Of a stretch of 64,000 bases of DNA, positions 38,131-49,790 are shown piece after piece. Positions within the stretch are counted from its first letter, which is position 1; every line of letters begins with the position of its first letter. The notes under the pieces were generated by a model. It was not told where the DNA came from and ran no database searches. It saw only the letters and a program-made list of their open reading frames with translations. The translations under genes and the position numbers were made by a program. This DNA comes from Jackrogersella multiformis (Eukaryota > Ascomycota > Sordariomycetes > Xylariales > Hypoxylaceae), in NCBI GenBank assembly GCA_902806575.1, contig CADCXD010000018.1:186001-250000 (forward strand). Reading direction: 5' to 3'.

Positions 38131-41100
38131 TTGTCATGTGGAAATTCTACTTGGCGGGATAACGCGTCGAGTTGTCGTCGAAACAATTATGCATATCTAG
38201 GTCGCTTTCCGCACTCTGTATGTTTACACATGGAACCCTACACTGAGCCATTATCTTCAGCATTCGCATCATTGGGATGGCCCTTTGCTTAAACGATGCT
38301 ATATCCCCCACTTTGAGCCATTCGGCCTGGTCCGGCAATAGAGGAGTCGGAGAGAAGTCTTTGGTCGCTTTTTGCTTTTTGCTTTTAATATTTTGGGATT
38401 TGTCGGATTCACGTTCATTCAGACATATTATGATCCGGCAGGCTGTGCTACTTTGCGCTTTTGACTTCGTTGTGAGGTTACAGTCGACCAATCACATTGT
38501 CGAAACTCGGTTCTCGGGCAGCATTTGCATATACACTTGATACCAGCGCGGCTTTCATTGTTTCTACACTGTCGTCTTACACGCTGTCCTTCGTTCGTTT
38601 CTAGCAAGACGGTTACAGTTTTAGTCCTTTTATTTTCAGCGATACCCCTTTTACACCACAAATACTCGCAACCCGCCTTGGTTATCAATCGCGGGTTACA
38701 TACCGTTTCGTGATCAACCATAAGGCGCGATTCGGAGGACTGGCATAGACTTGTCCTCTGTTACACGATATCGGCCGCAAATAGGGGTCAATTCTCTAAT
38801 GCCCTGTGGCATGATATTGCCTTTGTGGGGTTTATCTTTCAAATCGACAGCTTAAGTGCCGCGTGGATTTGACTGTCGATATGTTCTTGGATATCCTTAT
38901 GGGAGCTTGGCCACACTAGGATTAAAGGCGTCGGGGACTGCTCAGCTTGGCTGTTGTTATCTTCCCCTACGCCAATCTCTCATGGTCGTCGCATATGCAT
39001 AGATGGCGGGGGGTACTCCTTTTTTTTAGTCATGGGCTAGGGAGGTTTTCTGCTGATTCATCCACGTTTCCGTGTTCTCCTTCCTCTCTTGTTATTCAAC
39101 CTTCTGCCGCCATTCTATGTTACTTTTCATGGGGGGGAATTGGTAGCAACGCACTTATCAGCCAGCCAGTCAGCATTGGAGGAGTTTACTCTGTTTCGCC
39201 ACTGTTCTTGAGTAATTTCGACATCGTTCGGGCTTGGGTACAATGATTTGGGATCGAACGGATTATTCGATTCAGGGGCGGCTAAGACTCTTGCTCATTG
39301 ATTGAGTTCGGGTGTGGCTGTCTGTCTATTATCCGTGAACGCTTTTTTTCATGGGAAATTTGTTTTTCATTTCTTTCGGAGGGTCAAATTTGCATCATCA
39401 GGGATACTGGGACTTTCGTGTATCGAGCTTGGGAGCTCTGCTCCCAGGACAAAGAGGCAGGGCAGAGAAAGAGAGGCCGCTGCCGATCATGTTTACAATT
39501 ATTAGTCAACCTAGGCGGGAGTTGCGCGCGGAAGGCAATGCATCAAAGCGCAACAGGGGTAATACAAATCAATACTCGTTTGGAAATAAAATCAGCGTCC
39601 TACCTATACCTACTATGAGGCTATACATAACACCGAGAGATCAACAGGGAAAACACAACGAAAGAGCTAAACTAAAAACAGTCGTAGCCGACGATCGACG
39701 ACACGAATCTAGGGGACTAGGTGGTATATGCCAGATCTTCACGCGCTAGATAAGTGACAGAACGGCCCCCCTTCCCATCCCTTCCCTCCCGCCCAGCCAT
39801 CTCCGGATCGCACACAGGAAAAGGCGACGAGCCATCCCTTGCTCCAGAGAACGGTAGCAACATGCCATAAATCCAAGCCTCCCCTCCACGAACCCAGAAC
39901 CTTAGGTGCGTATACAGCTAACTAATTAACCTGGCAGCCTAGGTAGATCCGGCGAAGTCCTTAACCACCTTAACCCCTTCTAAATACCTAGTGTAATTAG
40001 CCCTCGACAATCACACTTAATATCAAGTAGATATTTACAAAAACAGCACGACCTCATCAAACGCATCCTTCCTAGTACCTAGAAACATCAAATCCTTCAC
40101 AGGGAACTTTTGCCTCCCGCATTATCGTTGTTACTCAGCCGATAGATCGCTCCAGACCGGGCTCCCTGGCTTGGTTAGAGGAAGGTAGGTATATGTACAC
40201 ACACGCACACGCACACTTATTTACACGCGCGCTGTGCATATGTGGGTGTTATGTACCTATGTCTGTCTGTATGTATGTACGTACGTACATATATGTCGTG
40301 TATATGTGCATGTTTACAGGCGTGTAAGCACTCATATGTATGCGTGCTATGCGCGTGCTAGGGCGGCCAGGCTCTGTACTTACTACCTAAAGCATGTATT
40401 CTATGGATGGGTGGATGGATGGATGTGTTCGGTTATAACAATAAGGCGCAGGTAGCTAGCTTATGTACCTACGTAGGCAACGTCGTATTTCAAGTATTAC
40501 TGGCATGTCGTGTGTACATACATACATACATACATATGCGCACCACCTTCCATACCTCCCGATCCAGACGTTCGGATCCGGCGGGACGGGAGCAGAGGAT
40601 AGGATGACTGCAATAGCACGGGATGTGTTATATGTAAGCGTATATATGCGTGTGTGCGTGTTGTGTGGCATGGTATCGATGCGTGTGTGTAGGTATTATG
40701 TAGGTAGGTAGGTAGATAGGTAGGGCAGCCAGCCAGTCCAGCCCAGCCCCAAGCCGCCACGACGACACGCAACGCAATTCCCACGAGGGGGGGAGGAGGG
40801 GGCCATATCACACCACACCACACCACACATACATACATTCTAGACCACCCACATACCTGCCGTACGCAAGAACGAAGGGGAACAAAGAAAGAAAAGAGAG
40901 AGAAAAAAAAAAGACGCACGAAGATCTGACTCAGCCCTACCATTACCAATGAGAGGGAACCCCCCCTATACCCGTTCCCACACTTACCCTACCTACCGGT
41001 TTCCCTCAGCGCTTGCTTCCGTCTGATTCGACGAGGCCGCGCGAAGGGATGGGGGGAGACCCGTCTTAGCTCGCAGTAAATATGCATGATGCTGCGATGG

Positions 41101-43695
41101 GGTGCAGGCAAGTAGACAGACAGACAGACAGAGCTGGGCTAGGTGCGGGCGCGAGATAATTCCCCTTTTGGGGGCCTTGCCTTTCTGCCGCATGCAGACT
41201 TAACTACTTGCTACCTAGGTTGGTATGTATGTACAAGCAGACAGACAGACAGTTAGTTGGGTAGCCTCCCCCGAGGCTCGCAGCTCCCGAGTCCGCAATG
41301 GCGGATCGGTATCCCTGTTGGTTACCTACCTATATAGCTAGTATTAATTTTATTTTATTTTATTTTATTTTGCTTGATAGGAGTAGGATACCTTTACAGG
41401 TGATATTGATGTTGGAACGGGATGGGATGGTATGTTAAGCTTACGTAGGTATATGTAGGTATGTATGTATATAAAACACTTATATGAAACGGATACCTAC
41501 CTGGTAGCTTATACGGAATATACCAGGTACAGACACTGAGCACCTCCGTGTGTCATACTTCGTGTGTATACGGCTGACTACCCTCCTAGAGAGTTGATTG
41601 ATTACCTAGGTAGCTAGGGGCGAGGTTTAGAGATGATGAATAGGAGAGTAGTGTAGTGTGGTAAGTAATACGTTCGGCCGATCTGAACGTATCAGCATCG
41701 TTGCCGATTCAATAGGAACCATAAACCAACGATGTACATATACATATATATATATATATACCTATTTACCTTGGTACGAAGTAACAGGTAATGAAATCCA
41801 TCACGGCCCCCGATACATCCGCACACCTTCGCACTCGGGGTCATCTCACATACATACATACATACCTAGTACATGCCTCGATCTCCTACCCTCGGTACAT
41901 GTACACATATAACGTGGTGGAGCAGGTAGGCAAGCAGGCAGGGTAATCCGGCACGGCACACGTGGGATGGCCGCGCTGTGGTTGGGTACCAAAGACGAGG
42001 ACGGTGGAGCGACGAGATGCCCGGGCATACGGTTTCACCGCTTGTTCCCTGCCGTCGCGAAGGAGGAGGAGGAGGATGTGGCGTGCGTGCTAGGTATCCT
42101 CGCTAAGATGGGGGGGGATGGGGCCAAACTCGGGGCCAGCAAATCAGACCGCCACGTGTAGACCCGGGCCATTCAGGCGGGATCGAAGAGAGATGGCGAT
42201 GGTAGGAGCAGGGAAACCCTCAGGGTTTGTTTGATTTCGACCGGCTTGGGAGATGAGGTAGGGTTACCTAAATTCATTTTGCCTCGCGAGAAAAATGACT
42301 TATCTCTCGTCGGTGGCCTCGTATGCCTGTCCGGGCTCCCTGCTCCCGATATTTCGGTTAGCCGTGGATAGTATCCCTTTCCTTATTACTGGTATTATGA
42401 ACATCCCTGGTCTCTTTGTGCATAAAACTCCGTAGCTCTGGATTCGACTAAGTCATGTAATGCAGACTAGCTCCCTTACAATGAGAATAATTCGATGTAG
42501 ACATCATGCGTACAGTTAGCTACAGTGATGTATATACCCTTTTGGTCGTAGATGATCACGAATATACACTGGCGTGGGTGGGAAAGGCTGGCTTTAACAA
42601 ATCGCATCTGGACGTTAGGCTTAACATGACTTCATTTAGAGGTACTCGGTTTTAGATAGATGCATACGAGCGAGAGTTCTAATCAATCTGCGTCTCTCGA
42701 CGAGGGCTAACAGGGCTGAAGTTGCAAGAAATATAACATCCCAACAGGGATGGATGTCACATCTATTTCATACCAACTTAAAACCTCTAGTAAAGCCTTC
42801 ACAACTATGTCCTTCACATCCCACAGCTACCGTCGCCCTTCAGTATTATCAAGATCCAAGCCACTTTTCTCCAGGAACCACTATCCTTCGCTGTTCCCAT
42901 TCGGTACTGTTTTAAGTCCTAGCTCCAAAAGCTTCTAGTTGCTAATGCGGCGCATAGAGAAGCATGTAAGGTTAGTCGATTTGGTAACAGCCACTCAGTC
43001 TCTGCCTGTTACAATAGCCAACCGGACAAGCAATGTGTATGATATATGACGGGAGCTTATTTTAGGGGTGTAGTAATCCATTCTAACCTAGCAACTAAAG
43101 TAATAAATCGCCAGTATGAATACCTAGACACGAAATACGTCCTAGGAACGAGAGGCTAACTCAAATGCTTACATGTCTAGGGTAAGTATACAGTTTCTAC
43201 ATGACGAGCAAGGAGAGAGGATCTAATTGTTAGGACGAGCCTTCCGGTTGCTTCACAATATCGCACATGTATAATAATATATGCGATGCTTATTTGTTAT
43301 AGCTACCTGGGTATGCTATATTTAAGTATCAACCTGATCCAGCCACGACATGTAAAGTCTCTCGGCGGATATAACTTGTATCTGTAAAGACAGGAATAGA
43401 ATGAAAAAATCCACAGAAGACCCTGACTAGTATCGCAGGTCGAGTGAAATAAGGGAAACTTTCGTAACCGAAGTAACGTGCTAAACTGAAATCGAAGTAT
43501 GAAAGCATATCTCGTAACCCTTCGGTCCATGCTAGGGAAGATATAGCAGACAAACTGCGCTGAAGGAGATATGGGTTATAGCAACCCAGTGTTCGTCATC
43601 ATCTCACGCGACCTTCTTCCCTCCTCGTCCCCCTTATTCCTCTTCACCTTCCCATTTCCTCTCCACCTTATCCTTCACCCTCTAACCCAACCCCC
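38131..43695. other. Microsatellite-rich spacer between convergent rsc7 and the Cu-ATPase
   Basis: No supported gene. Both neighbours end here, so the flanks are 3' UTR. The middle (40190-41900) is dense with simple repeats: GTAT/GTAC at 40259-40290, CATA at 40507-40530, GTAG at 40693-40725, ACACC near 40807-40830, ACAG at 41114-41131 and 41235-41251, TTTTA at 41347-41371 and TA at 41743-41760. A 62-codon ATG frame at 42750-42938 (+) is Ser-rich and has no recognised relative. Confidence 0.55.
41347..41371. repeat. (TTTTA)n microsatellite
   Basis: Five TTTTA units; similar AAAAT tracts occur at 31327-31345 and 51291-51310. Confidence 0.85.
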
Positions 43696-46600
43696 CTAAA
43701 TCCTAGCCCACCTCAAGCTAACGGCAACAACAATAACAGGCAAGACACTGACCAGCTCACCCAGCCCGGCGAACTCGGGCGGGATGCGCACGTTGCCATT
43801 GCCCGCGCCCGCGCCGGTGAACGCGCCGGCGGCGAGCAGCACGGCGAAGACGTTATAGACGGCGCTCCAGGCGAAATTGAAGGCGACGCGACGGACGGCG
43901 GCGCGGGAGACGTCGATCATGGCGAGCACGCCGGCGATGTCGGGGCGCATCAGCACGACGTCGGCGGCCGACTGCGCCACGTCCGATACTCCCGAGTTGA
44001 CGTGGACCCCGATGGTGGCCTGGGCCAGCGCTACGGCGTCGTTGGTGCCGTCGCCTACGAACACGACCACGGGCTGTTTCTTGTTGCTGTTCTTGCTGCC
44101 CGTTTCTGTTCCCGCGTGAGTTTCCAGGAGTTTCTGGATGTAAGCTTGCTTGTCGGCGGGCGAGCATCTGGATATGGCGTTCTCCCTGGGGATCCCTAGA
44201 CTAGCCGCTACGTCCTCGACGGTTCTATCATCGTCGCCGCTCAGGATTGATACGGTGATGTTTCGCTTATGCAGTTCTGCGATGGTATGTGCCGCTTCTG
44301 GTCGGACAGTGTCGGACAAACCAAACACGGCTTGAAGGCTCGAGTTGATAGTCACGCAGAAGGTGCTAAAGCCTTTTGAGCGTGCGGCTTTCACAAGGTG
44401 GTGGGACTCGAGACCAAGCCAGTGAGAATTGCCGGCTTGGATGAAAAGTCCATTGATTTTGCCTTGAACCCCCTTCCCTGGCAAAGACTGAATCTCAGTC
44501 ACTTTGACGGTATGAACATCTTGAGCTCCCAAGTGAGCTGCGACAGCAGACGATACTGGGTGGTTAATACCGGTCAGGAGGCCCAATATTTTCGGGGCAA
44601 CGACTTCTTGGCTTCCCGAAGGGTACTCCTCTGTTCCGACGAAGAGCTTCCCATGTGTCAGTGTACCAGTCTTATCAAACACGACGTGCGAGGTCCTATG
44701 AGCCACTTCTACGGCCTCGCTCGTCTTAAAGACTAGGCCTTTCTCCGCTGCAACACCGCAGGCGATTACAATCACCATAGGGACGGCCAAGCCTATAGCA
44801 CATGGACAGGAGACGATGAGAACCGTGATACCGTATGTGATCGCTTGTATGACAGCCTCGCTCCCCGACTTTCCCTGGTTTTGAATTCCCACGCCAACCC
44901 AAGCAACGAACACTACTATAGTCAAGGTGATTACGACCGGGACGAAGTAGGACGCGACTCGGTCAGCGAGATCCTGGATCTTAGGTTTAGACAGCTTAGC
45001 ATCATCAACCATTCCCGCAATGGTGCTAATGGTATTCTCCCCTGGTAGTTTAGTAAGACGTGCCGTGATCGTGCCAGAGCCATTAAGGGATCCAGCAATG
45101 ATCGTATAGCCTGGACTATTCTCGACAGGCCGCGATTCACCCGTCAGCATCGATTCATCTACTTCCGTTATACCGGAAAGCACCACGCCATCTGTAGGAA
45201 CCTGTGCGTGAGGAGCGACTTTGAAGACATCTCCATACTGAAGTAGTCTCGTGTCTAGTTCGGCCTCGCTATTGTCACTGGAGATTAGAGTCGCTGTAGA
45301 GGCTTGTAGGGTTCGGATAGAGATAGATTCTACGGCCTTCTGGCGGGCAAGTGCGCTGATCCACCGGCCGACCATGATCAGAGTGACCAACAAGGTACTC
45401 GTTTCGAAGAAATCGCCCGTTGAAAACGGTTGACCGCTAACTTGATAGCCAAATGATACGACCGAGAACGTGTATGCTGCAGTAGTACTCAAGACGATCA
45501 ACAAGTCCATTTCAACCACTTTGGAGAAGATCAAACTCTTCAAGGCCTTAGGGTAGAATGGACCTGCAACGAGTACTTGAACGATAGTCGCCAGTGCTAG
45601 AGATACACTCCCGAATGTGATCGGGTGCGGTTCCAACGGAGCCCAGGCCAGCACCAAAACAGGCACGGTTAGAAGTGCCGAAGCTAAGGTCATCCAACCC
45701 ATGTGCCGCACATGCTTGCTTCCCGCAGCAAGGGACGGGTCGGCTTGTAGGGGGGCAAGAACCAGAGGGGCCTCAAAGCCTTTATTGATAAGGTCTCGGG
45801 CCCCAATAACTTCCGGGTCAAAAGTGACGCGAACGACTTGATCATCGATGAGATCTATGCTTTCTACCCCTAAAGGTAGTGACTGTTGGAGGAATGCTTT
45901 GGCTCCCCCAGGAGGGATAACATCAAGTGTCGAACCATGGGTTGCAATCCTATCGCACTTGAACTCGGTTGTCCGTTCAATGTGCTTCATAATATCCTCT
46001 GGCGTAGCCAAGCTGAGGTCTAGCTGAAACTGGACCCTAGCCATGACAAGGCTGGCTTTGAGATTATTAACAGCCTTGACTTCGCCTAATGTCCGCCGCA
46101 GCTTAGTCTCGCAGCCAGTACATGTCATTCCAGTGATACCGAGTACGACATTCTCAGAACCGGCCAGACCCTTCTCAAGGTTGCTGATCTTGGCATCTGC
46201 ATTTCCTTCTTCCTTCGATAGGTGCTCGGTTGCGATATTTCTGCTCTGTTGACACTTACTTCCCTTGGGGGCTGGGCTTTTAGAGCAACAATCGACTTCC
46301 TCGACAGTTACAGTACTAGGGTTCCCTTCTACTTTACCGCAGCAGCCCTTTTTACAAGATTTGCTACGTTTGGATCCCGCAGGCGAAAGCTTGCGCTCTG
46401 GAGCTCGTGAGCAACAGCCTGCCGCTGTTGCCGAACTGCAGGTAGAGATTTGTTTTTTCTCTTGGGACCTTGATCGGATGCTTTTCTTGGGCCCGCGTTT
46501 TCTTTCCTCCGAAGAAAGTTCGGGAGATGTGCAGCATGACTCTTGACCCAAAGCGACGAGTGCTCGGCACAGGCACCCTAAGGCTGCGAGTCTAGTCTCA

Positions 46601-47443
46601 TATCGTTCGCGGATTGACTTAGCCTTAGAGGAGGCTAAACCTTGACTAGAACTCGTCGTAGTATCATCGTCTATAAGAAAATTAGAATAGCTTTCTTGAG
46701 GATGGTATTTCATATAATGTTACCTTGTTTGGCTTCATTAGCAGTCTCTCGGAGCACAAGTCGGTCGATACATGTAACTTAGTCGCATTAGTCAGTTCCT
46801 TTGCTTCCGTCGACTGAGTTAGATACTCACCATCACAGCATGGCCTCTGTTTACCCTTGCAACAAGATGACCCAACTTCATCTGATTCGGCAGTAGAGCA
46901 GCATTTGTCTTTGCAAATGTCTTGTGAGATATCATCTGGTGGGTTACAGCAATCCTTGTCGATTTCTTCCTTGTTGTCACAGCAAGCGTCCTGGCAGGAT
47001 TTGTCGATGGGGGTCTTCGCAGGTCCGCAGCAGCTGTCCTCAACAGTGACCTTGTCCTTAGGCCCACAACATCCGCCCGAGCATGCGGGAGTCGTATTCG
47101 ACATTGTAGGTTCACAACAAGTGTCATTGGTACTCAACTTGTCCTTGGGTTTGCAGCAAGCATCTTGACAACCAGAGCCAGAGGTGTTTCTTGGCTTGGT
47201 AGGTTTGCAGCATTCGTCGTCGGACTGACAAACAGCCTCAGCTACTTCGCGGACAACAGAAGAATGTTCCTCGTTTTCAGACATTTTGGGTTTGCAGCAG
47301 TCATCCACTTCAGCAGCTTCCAAAGCGTTACCGCTCGCGCAGCAATCCGAGCTACTGGAACAATCATCCTCCTTCTTTACCTGAATTTTAGGAGCGGAAC
47401 AGCAACCGGCCTTGCAGCCGTCTTTCTCCTTTGGTTCGGTCAT
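43696..47443 (-). CDS. Cys-rich copper-transporting P1B-type ATPase (CrpA/Crp1-like)
   Basis: Two exons on the minus strand, 47443-46831 and 46670-43696, give 1195 aa. The 160-nt intron is GTGAGT..TTATAG in phase 1. The other plausible donor nearby (GTAACA) would hit an early stop. Start is MTEPKEKDG, the first ATG in frame. Residues 1 to about 335 hold 17 Cys-Cys pairs, many as C-x3-CC (GCKAGCC, SCQDACC, ACSGGCC, SCKKGCC). One heavy-metal domain has GMTCTGC at 385-391; a second, degenerate one follows and lacks CxxC. The pump core has the TGES loop at 714-717, SCPCAIGLAVP with the metal-site CPC at 826-828, the phosphorylated Asp870 in DKTGTLT, the NHP motif with His908 and GDGTND at 1077-1082. 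This is a complete, functional-looking ATPase. By analogy with CrpA of Aspergillus fumigatus and Crp1 of Candida it should export excess Cu(I) at the plasma membrane. That role is inferred; Ag or Cd transport cannot be excluded. Confidence 0.94.
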
Positions 47444-47605
47444 TGTAATCGCGTTTGTACTGGCGATGTGGTTGATGAGAATGTTTAGAAAGGTGCAAAC
47501 TTTATAAGATGCATAAAAGTTGAGAAGAATTAAAAAGAAGCTCAAGCTACCTACCTAGGTGGTAGGTACTACAATAACAGGGATATGAAACTTCCGATTG
47601 TTGCT

Positions 47606-47681
47606 GCCGTCTTCGGCAGAATCGAGGGGGTTTGATAATCGGTGTAGGACAAATGCTAGATTGTTGTCTTCCGAAGACGGC
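47606..47681. promoter_or_regulatory. Inverted pair of GCCGTCTTCGG upstream of the Cu-ATPase
   Basis: The 11-mer GCCGTCTTCGG at 47606-47616 recurs as its exact reverse complement at 47671-47681, 54 bases apart and about 160-240 bp upstream of the ATPase ATG. Each copy also sits in a local palindrome: CTGCCG-TCTT-CGGCAG on the left and GTCTTC-C-GAAGAC on the right. This may be a dimeric transcription-factor site. The sequence does not match the Ace1/AceA copper-element consensus when tested by eye. Confidence 0.5.
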
Positions 47682-48806
47682 TGTTCCCAGCTGTCGCCTA
47701 GGATGACGTAATTTACGGGACACTTAAATACAGGTCTCCACCCCCGCTATATAAATAATAGCTTTGGGATACCGGATACCAATCGAAGTGACAACTCTTC
47801 CTCATTATACCAATTGACCATTCACATAAGACTATTCAAATGAATAATATTTAACTCTTTGTATAGACACAACTCTCAATATTTCTATTGGATGTGTGTT
47901 GATTTAAATGACACGAGCAAGCATGAGCGCAATTCTTATCCAACATGAAAACCTGGAGGTTGGTGATGCTTTAACAATTTTCATTTCAGTTTGCTAATAT
48001 AATATAAGAACAAAGGCCTGGACATAAGTATATAAATCAAGAATTAATTGTTGAAAGCAAACTAAGAGGATATCAGACATAAACAGGCACGGTCGGTAGG
48101 TTTAATGAACAAGAGACATCCTCTATAAACCGGAAGTTACCAGAGACTTTTCTGACTCGGATTGAGCCAGGCTTATATTAAGAGCTCTATGTTAAGATGT
48201 GAAGATTCAACTCAGCTCGACCTAAATATGAGAACGATAGAGACATGTTTAATAACTATACCACAGACAAACCCAAGTCTTACTCTCAAGCAAGATGAAT
48301 TTGGGTCGGTGAGAAAAGGATATGTCTAAGGTAGGAAACAATGTGATTAAACTTATACCCCAGATGCTCACACTTGTCTATGAATAATATCTTGAATTCA
48401 ACAGACCCTCGTGGATTACGCTACATCACACATAATTCCGAATTCCGAATTAATTTCTAGATGTATCTAAGTCAGTCGGTATCTATACTTGGGCGATCGA
48501 GTCCACCTTGCGAGGATCCTCATTACTTACCTAGGTAGGTATATACTCTATAATATTATGAGACTATAGCTAATGCCTGGAGAAGTCACAATAAGAAACT
48601 GCGCACTGGGTTCTTATTAAACTGGGCTCAGGTGAGAAGCGGTTTATCGAGTTAGTTTAAACACCCGCTGAAGAATATCCTCAGTAATATGTGCTTTGTC
48701 CAGCAACAAGGGGAGTTTCTGCCATTCCATAAGTGATTCCGAGAAGAGCCTACACGGAAACCTACAGCAACAGCTTAGGTAGTAAACCCTTTAGCCATAA
48801 CTCGCG

Positions 48807-49004
48807 ATGCTCACCACCCCCACCGGTATTACCAAGCACCGGCTCTCCCCATCGTATAACCTCACCCTGTCGCAGCAGGGCGCTCATCGCCGCCGTCCAA
48901 TCCGCGCCACTGCTCACGCAGATAGGGCAGCAAACACCAGCACGGGTACTATTCCCGTCGGGCCCGAGGCGCGCACACGATCAAGTAAGCAGGCGCCGGC
49001 GTAG
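48807..49004 (+). CDS. Possible small protein, unrecognised
   Basis: A 65-codon frame starting at a true ATG with the sequence MLTTPTGITKHRLSPSYNLT and a basic, Ser/Thr-rich composition. It ends at 49002-49004, and a GTAAGC donor-like site just before the stop would allow splicing onward. I recognise no family. It could equally be a leader or an upstream exon of another transcript, or chance in a GC-rich promoter. Confidence 0.15.
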   Translation: MLTTPTGITKHRLSPSYNLTLSQQGAHRRRPIRATAHADRAANTSTGTIPVGPEARTRSSKQAPA

Positions 49005-49010
49005 AGCGGA

Positions 49011-49015
49011 CCAAT
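49011..49015 (+). promoter_or_regulatory. CCAAT box upstream of the MAPEG gene
   Basis: CCAAT in the forward orientation about 175 bp upstream of the ATG, a usual distance for the fungal CCAAT-binding (HAP/AnCF) complex. Function not shown. Confidence 0.3.
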
Positions 49016-49186
49016 AAGAACCGCAGGACCGCAACTATGCCATCCTCCATGCTCCGCGGCTTATTAATCTCATCCGTGCGTATATCGCTCTCAGGGGTAT
49101 GTACTTAAACAGAGAGCCCGGCGACGCCGTTGCGCAGCCGTGACGGCGCGTGTGGCAAGCACTGCTGAGCTTTCTCGACACGTAAA

Positions 49187-49790
49187 ATGGCTTCTCAACC
49201 TGGTCTTCGCCTTCGTAAGTCCTTGGCGCGACACATGATATGCTATGATATGATATGAGATAATATGGTATTTGGCGAACTACAGAGCTATGTACTAACG
49301 CGGAAACAACAACGCAGCCGTCACCGGGGCCTTCGCCCTGCCGTTCGCGGCATACTACATCTTCCTGTCGGTGCGGGTAGGGGTGCACCGGATCACGCAG
49401 CGCGTCGCCATCGGGGACAGGACACCAGCATCGCCATCTCCTTCCCCTTCCTCGTCCTCGTCCTCCTCTCCGCCCTCGTCCACCGTCACCGCCTCCGGCA
49501 TCCACACGACCAACGACCCGCTGCACCAGTCGACGCGCGCGCAGCAGAATTTCGCGGAGTTCGTGCCTCTGGCGCTGACGCTGGCCGGCGTCGCGGAGCT
49601 CAACGGCGGCGACCCGCAGGCGCTGACGGTCGCGCTGACGACGCTGCTGGCCTGCCGCCTGCTGCACGCCGAGATGGGCGTCATGGCGCGCGACGCCATG
49701 GGCGTCGGCCGGCCTGTGGGGTTCTACGGCACGCTTGCCGTCATGGCGTGGCTTGGGGGATGGGGGGCCTGGCTGGTTTTGGGAGCTTAG
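49187..49790 (+). CDS. MAPEG-family membrane protein
   Basis: Two exons, 49187-49214 and 49318-49790, give 166 aa. The 103-nt intron has GTAAGT, branch TACTAAC and GCAG and joins in phase. MAPEG proteins are small four-helix membrane proteins related to microsomal glutathione transferases. Visible helices: 11-33 (TGAFALPFAAYYIFLSVRVG), the segment with FAEFVPLALTLAGVAELNGG, then ALTVALTTLLACRLLHAEMG and a C-terminal GTLAVMAWLGGWGAWLVLGA. The family-like signature is ARAQQNFAEFVPLAL with RLLHAEMG. Residues 45-70, between helices 1 and 2, are a Pro/Ser run that looks like a low-complexity expansion. Coding GC is high compared with the flanks. The closest subfamily is the bacterial-type YecN-like one; substrate and catalytic activity are unknown. 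Confidence 0.85.

Larger units (their letters stand above)
47444..49186. other. Divergent intergenic region between Cu-ATPase and MAPEG genes
   Basis: Holds the promoters of both flanking genes: the inverted 11-mer pair, an AvrII-type motif at 47551-47567 and another at 48531-48541, a TATATAAATA at about 47748 in plus orientation and a CCAAT box at 49011. The middle (47800-48700) is AT-rich with no open frame of note. A 65-codon ATG frame at 48807-49004 is listed separately. Confidence 0.55.

Noticed and set aside
40200..41900. Possible CRISPR-like or satellite array
   Set aside because: The repeats are simple tetra- and pentanucleotides without spacers or a long constant unit.
43853..44167. 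Arg-rich 104-codon frame on the minus strand
   Set aside because: Shadow of the copper-ATPase coding sequence.
47744..47760. TATATAAATA as a TATA box for the copper ATPase
   Set aside because: It is oriented toward the plus strand and lies about 300 bp from the minus-strand start, so the assignment is not supported.
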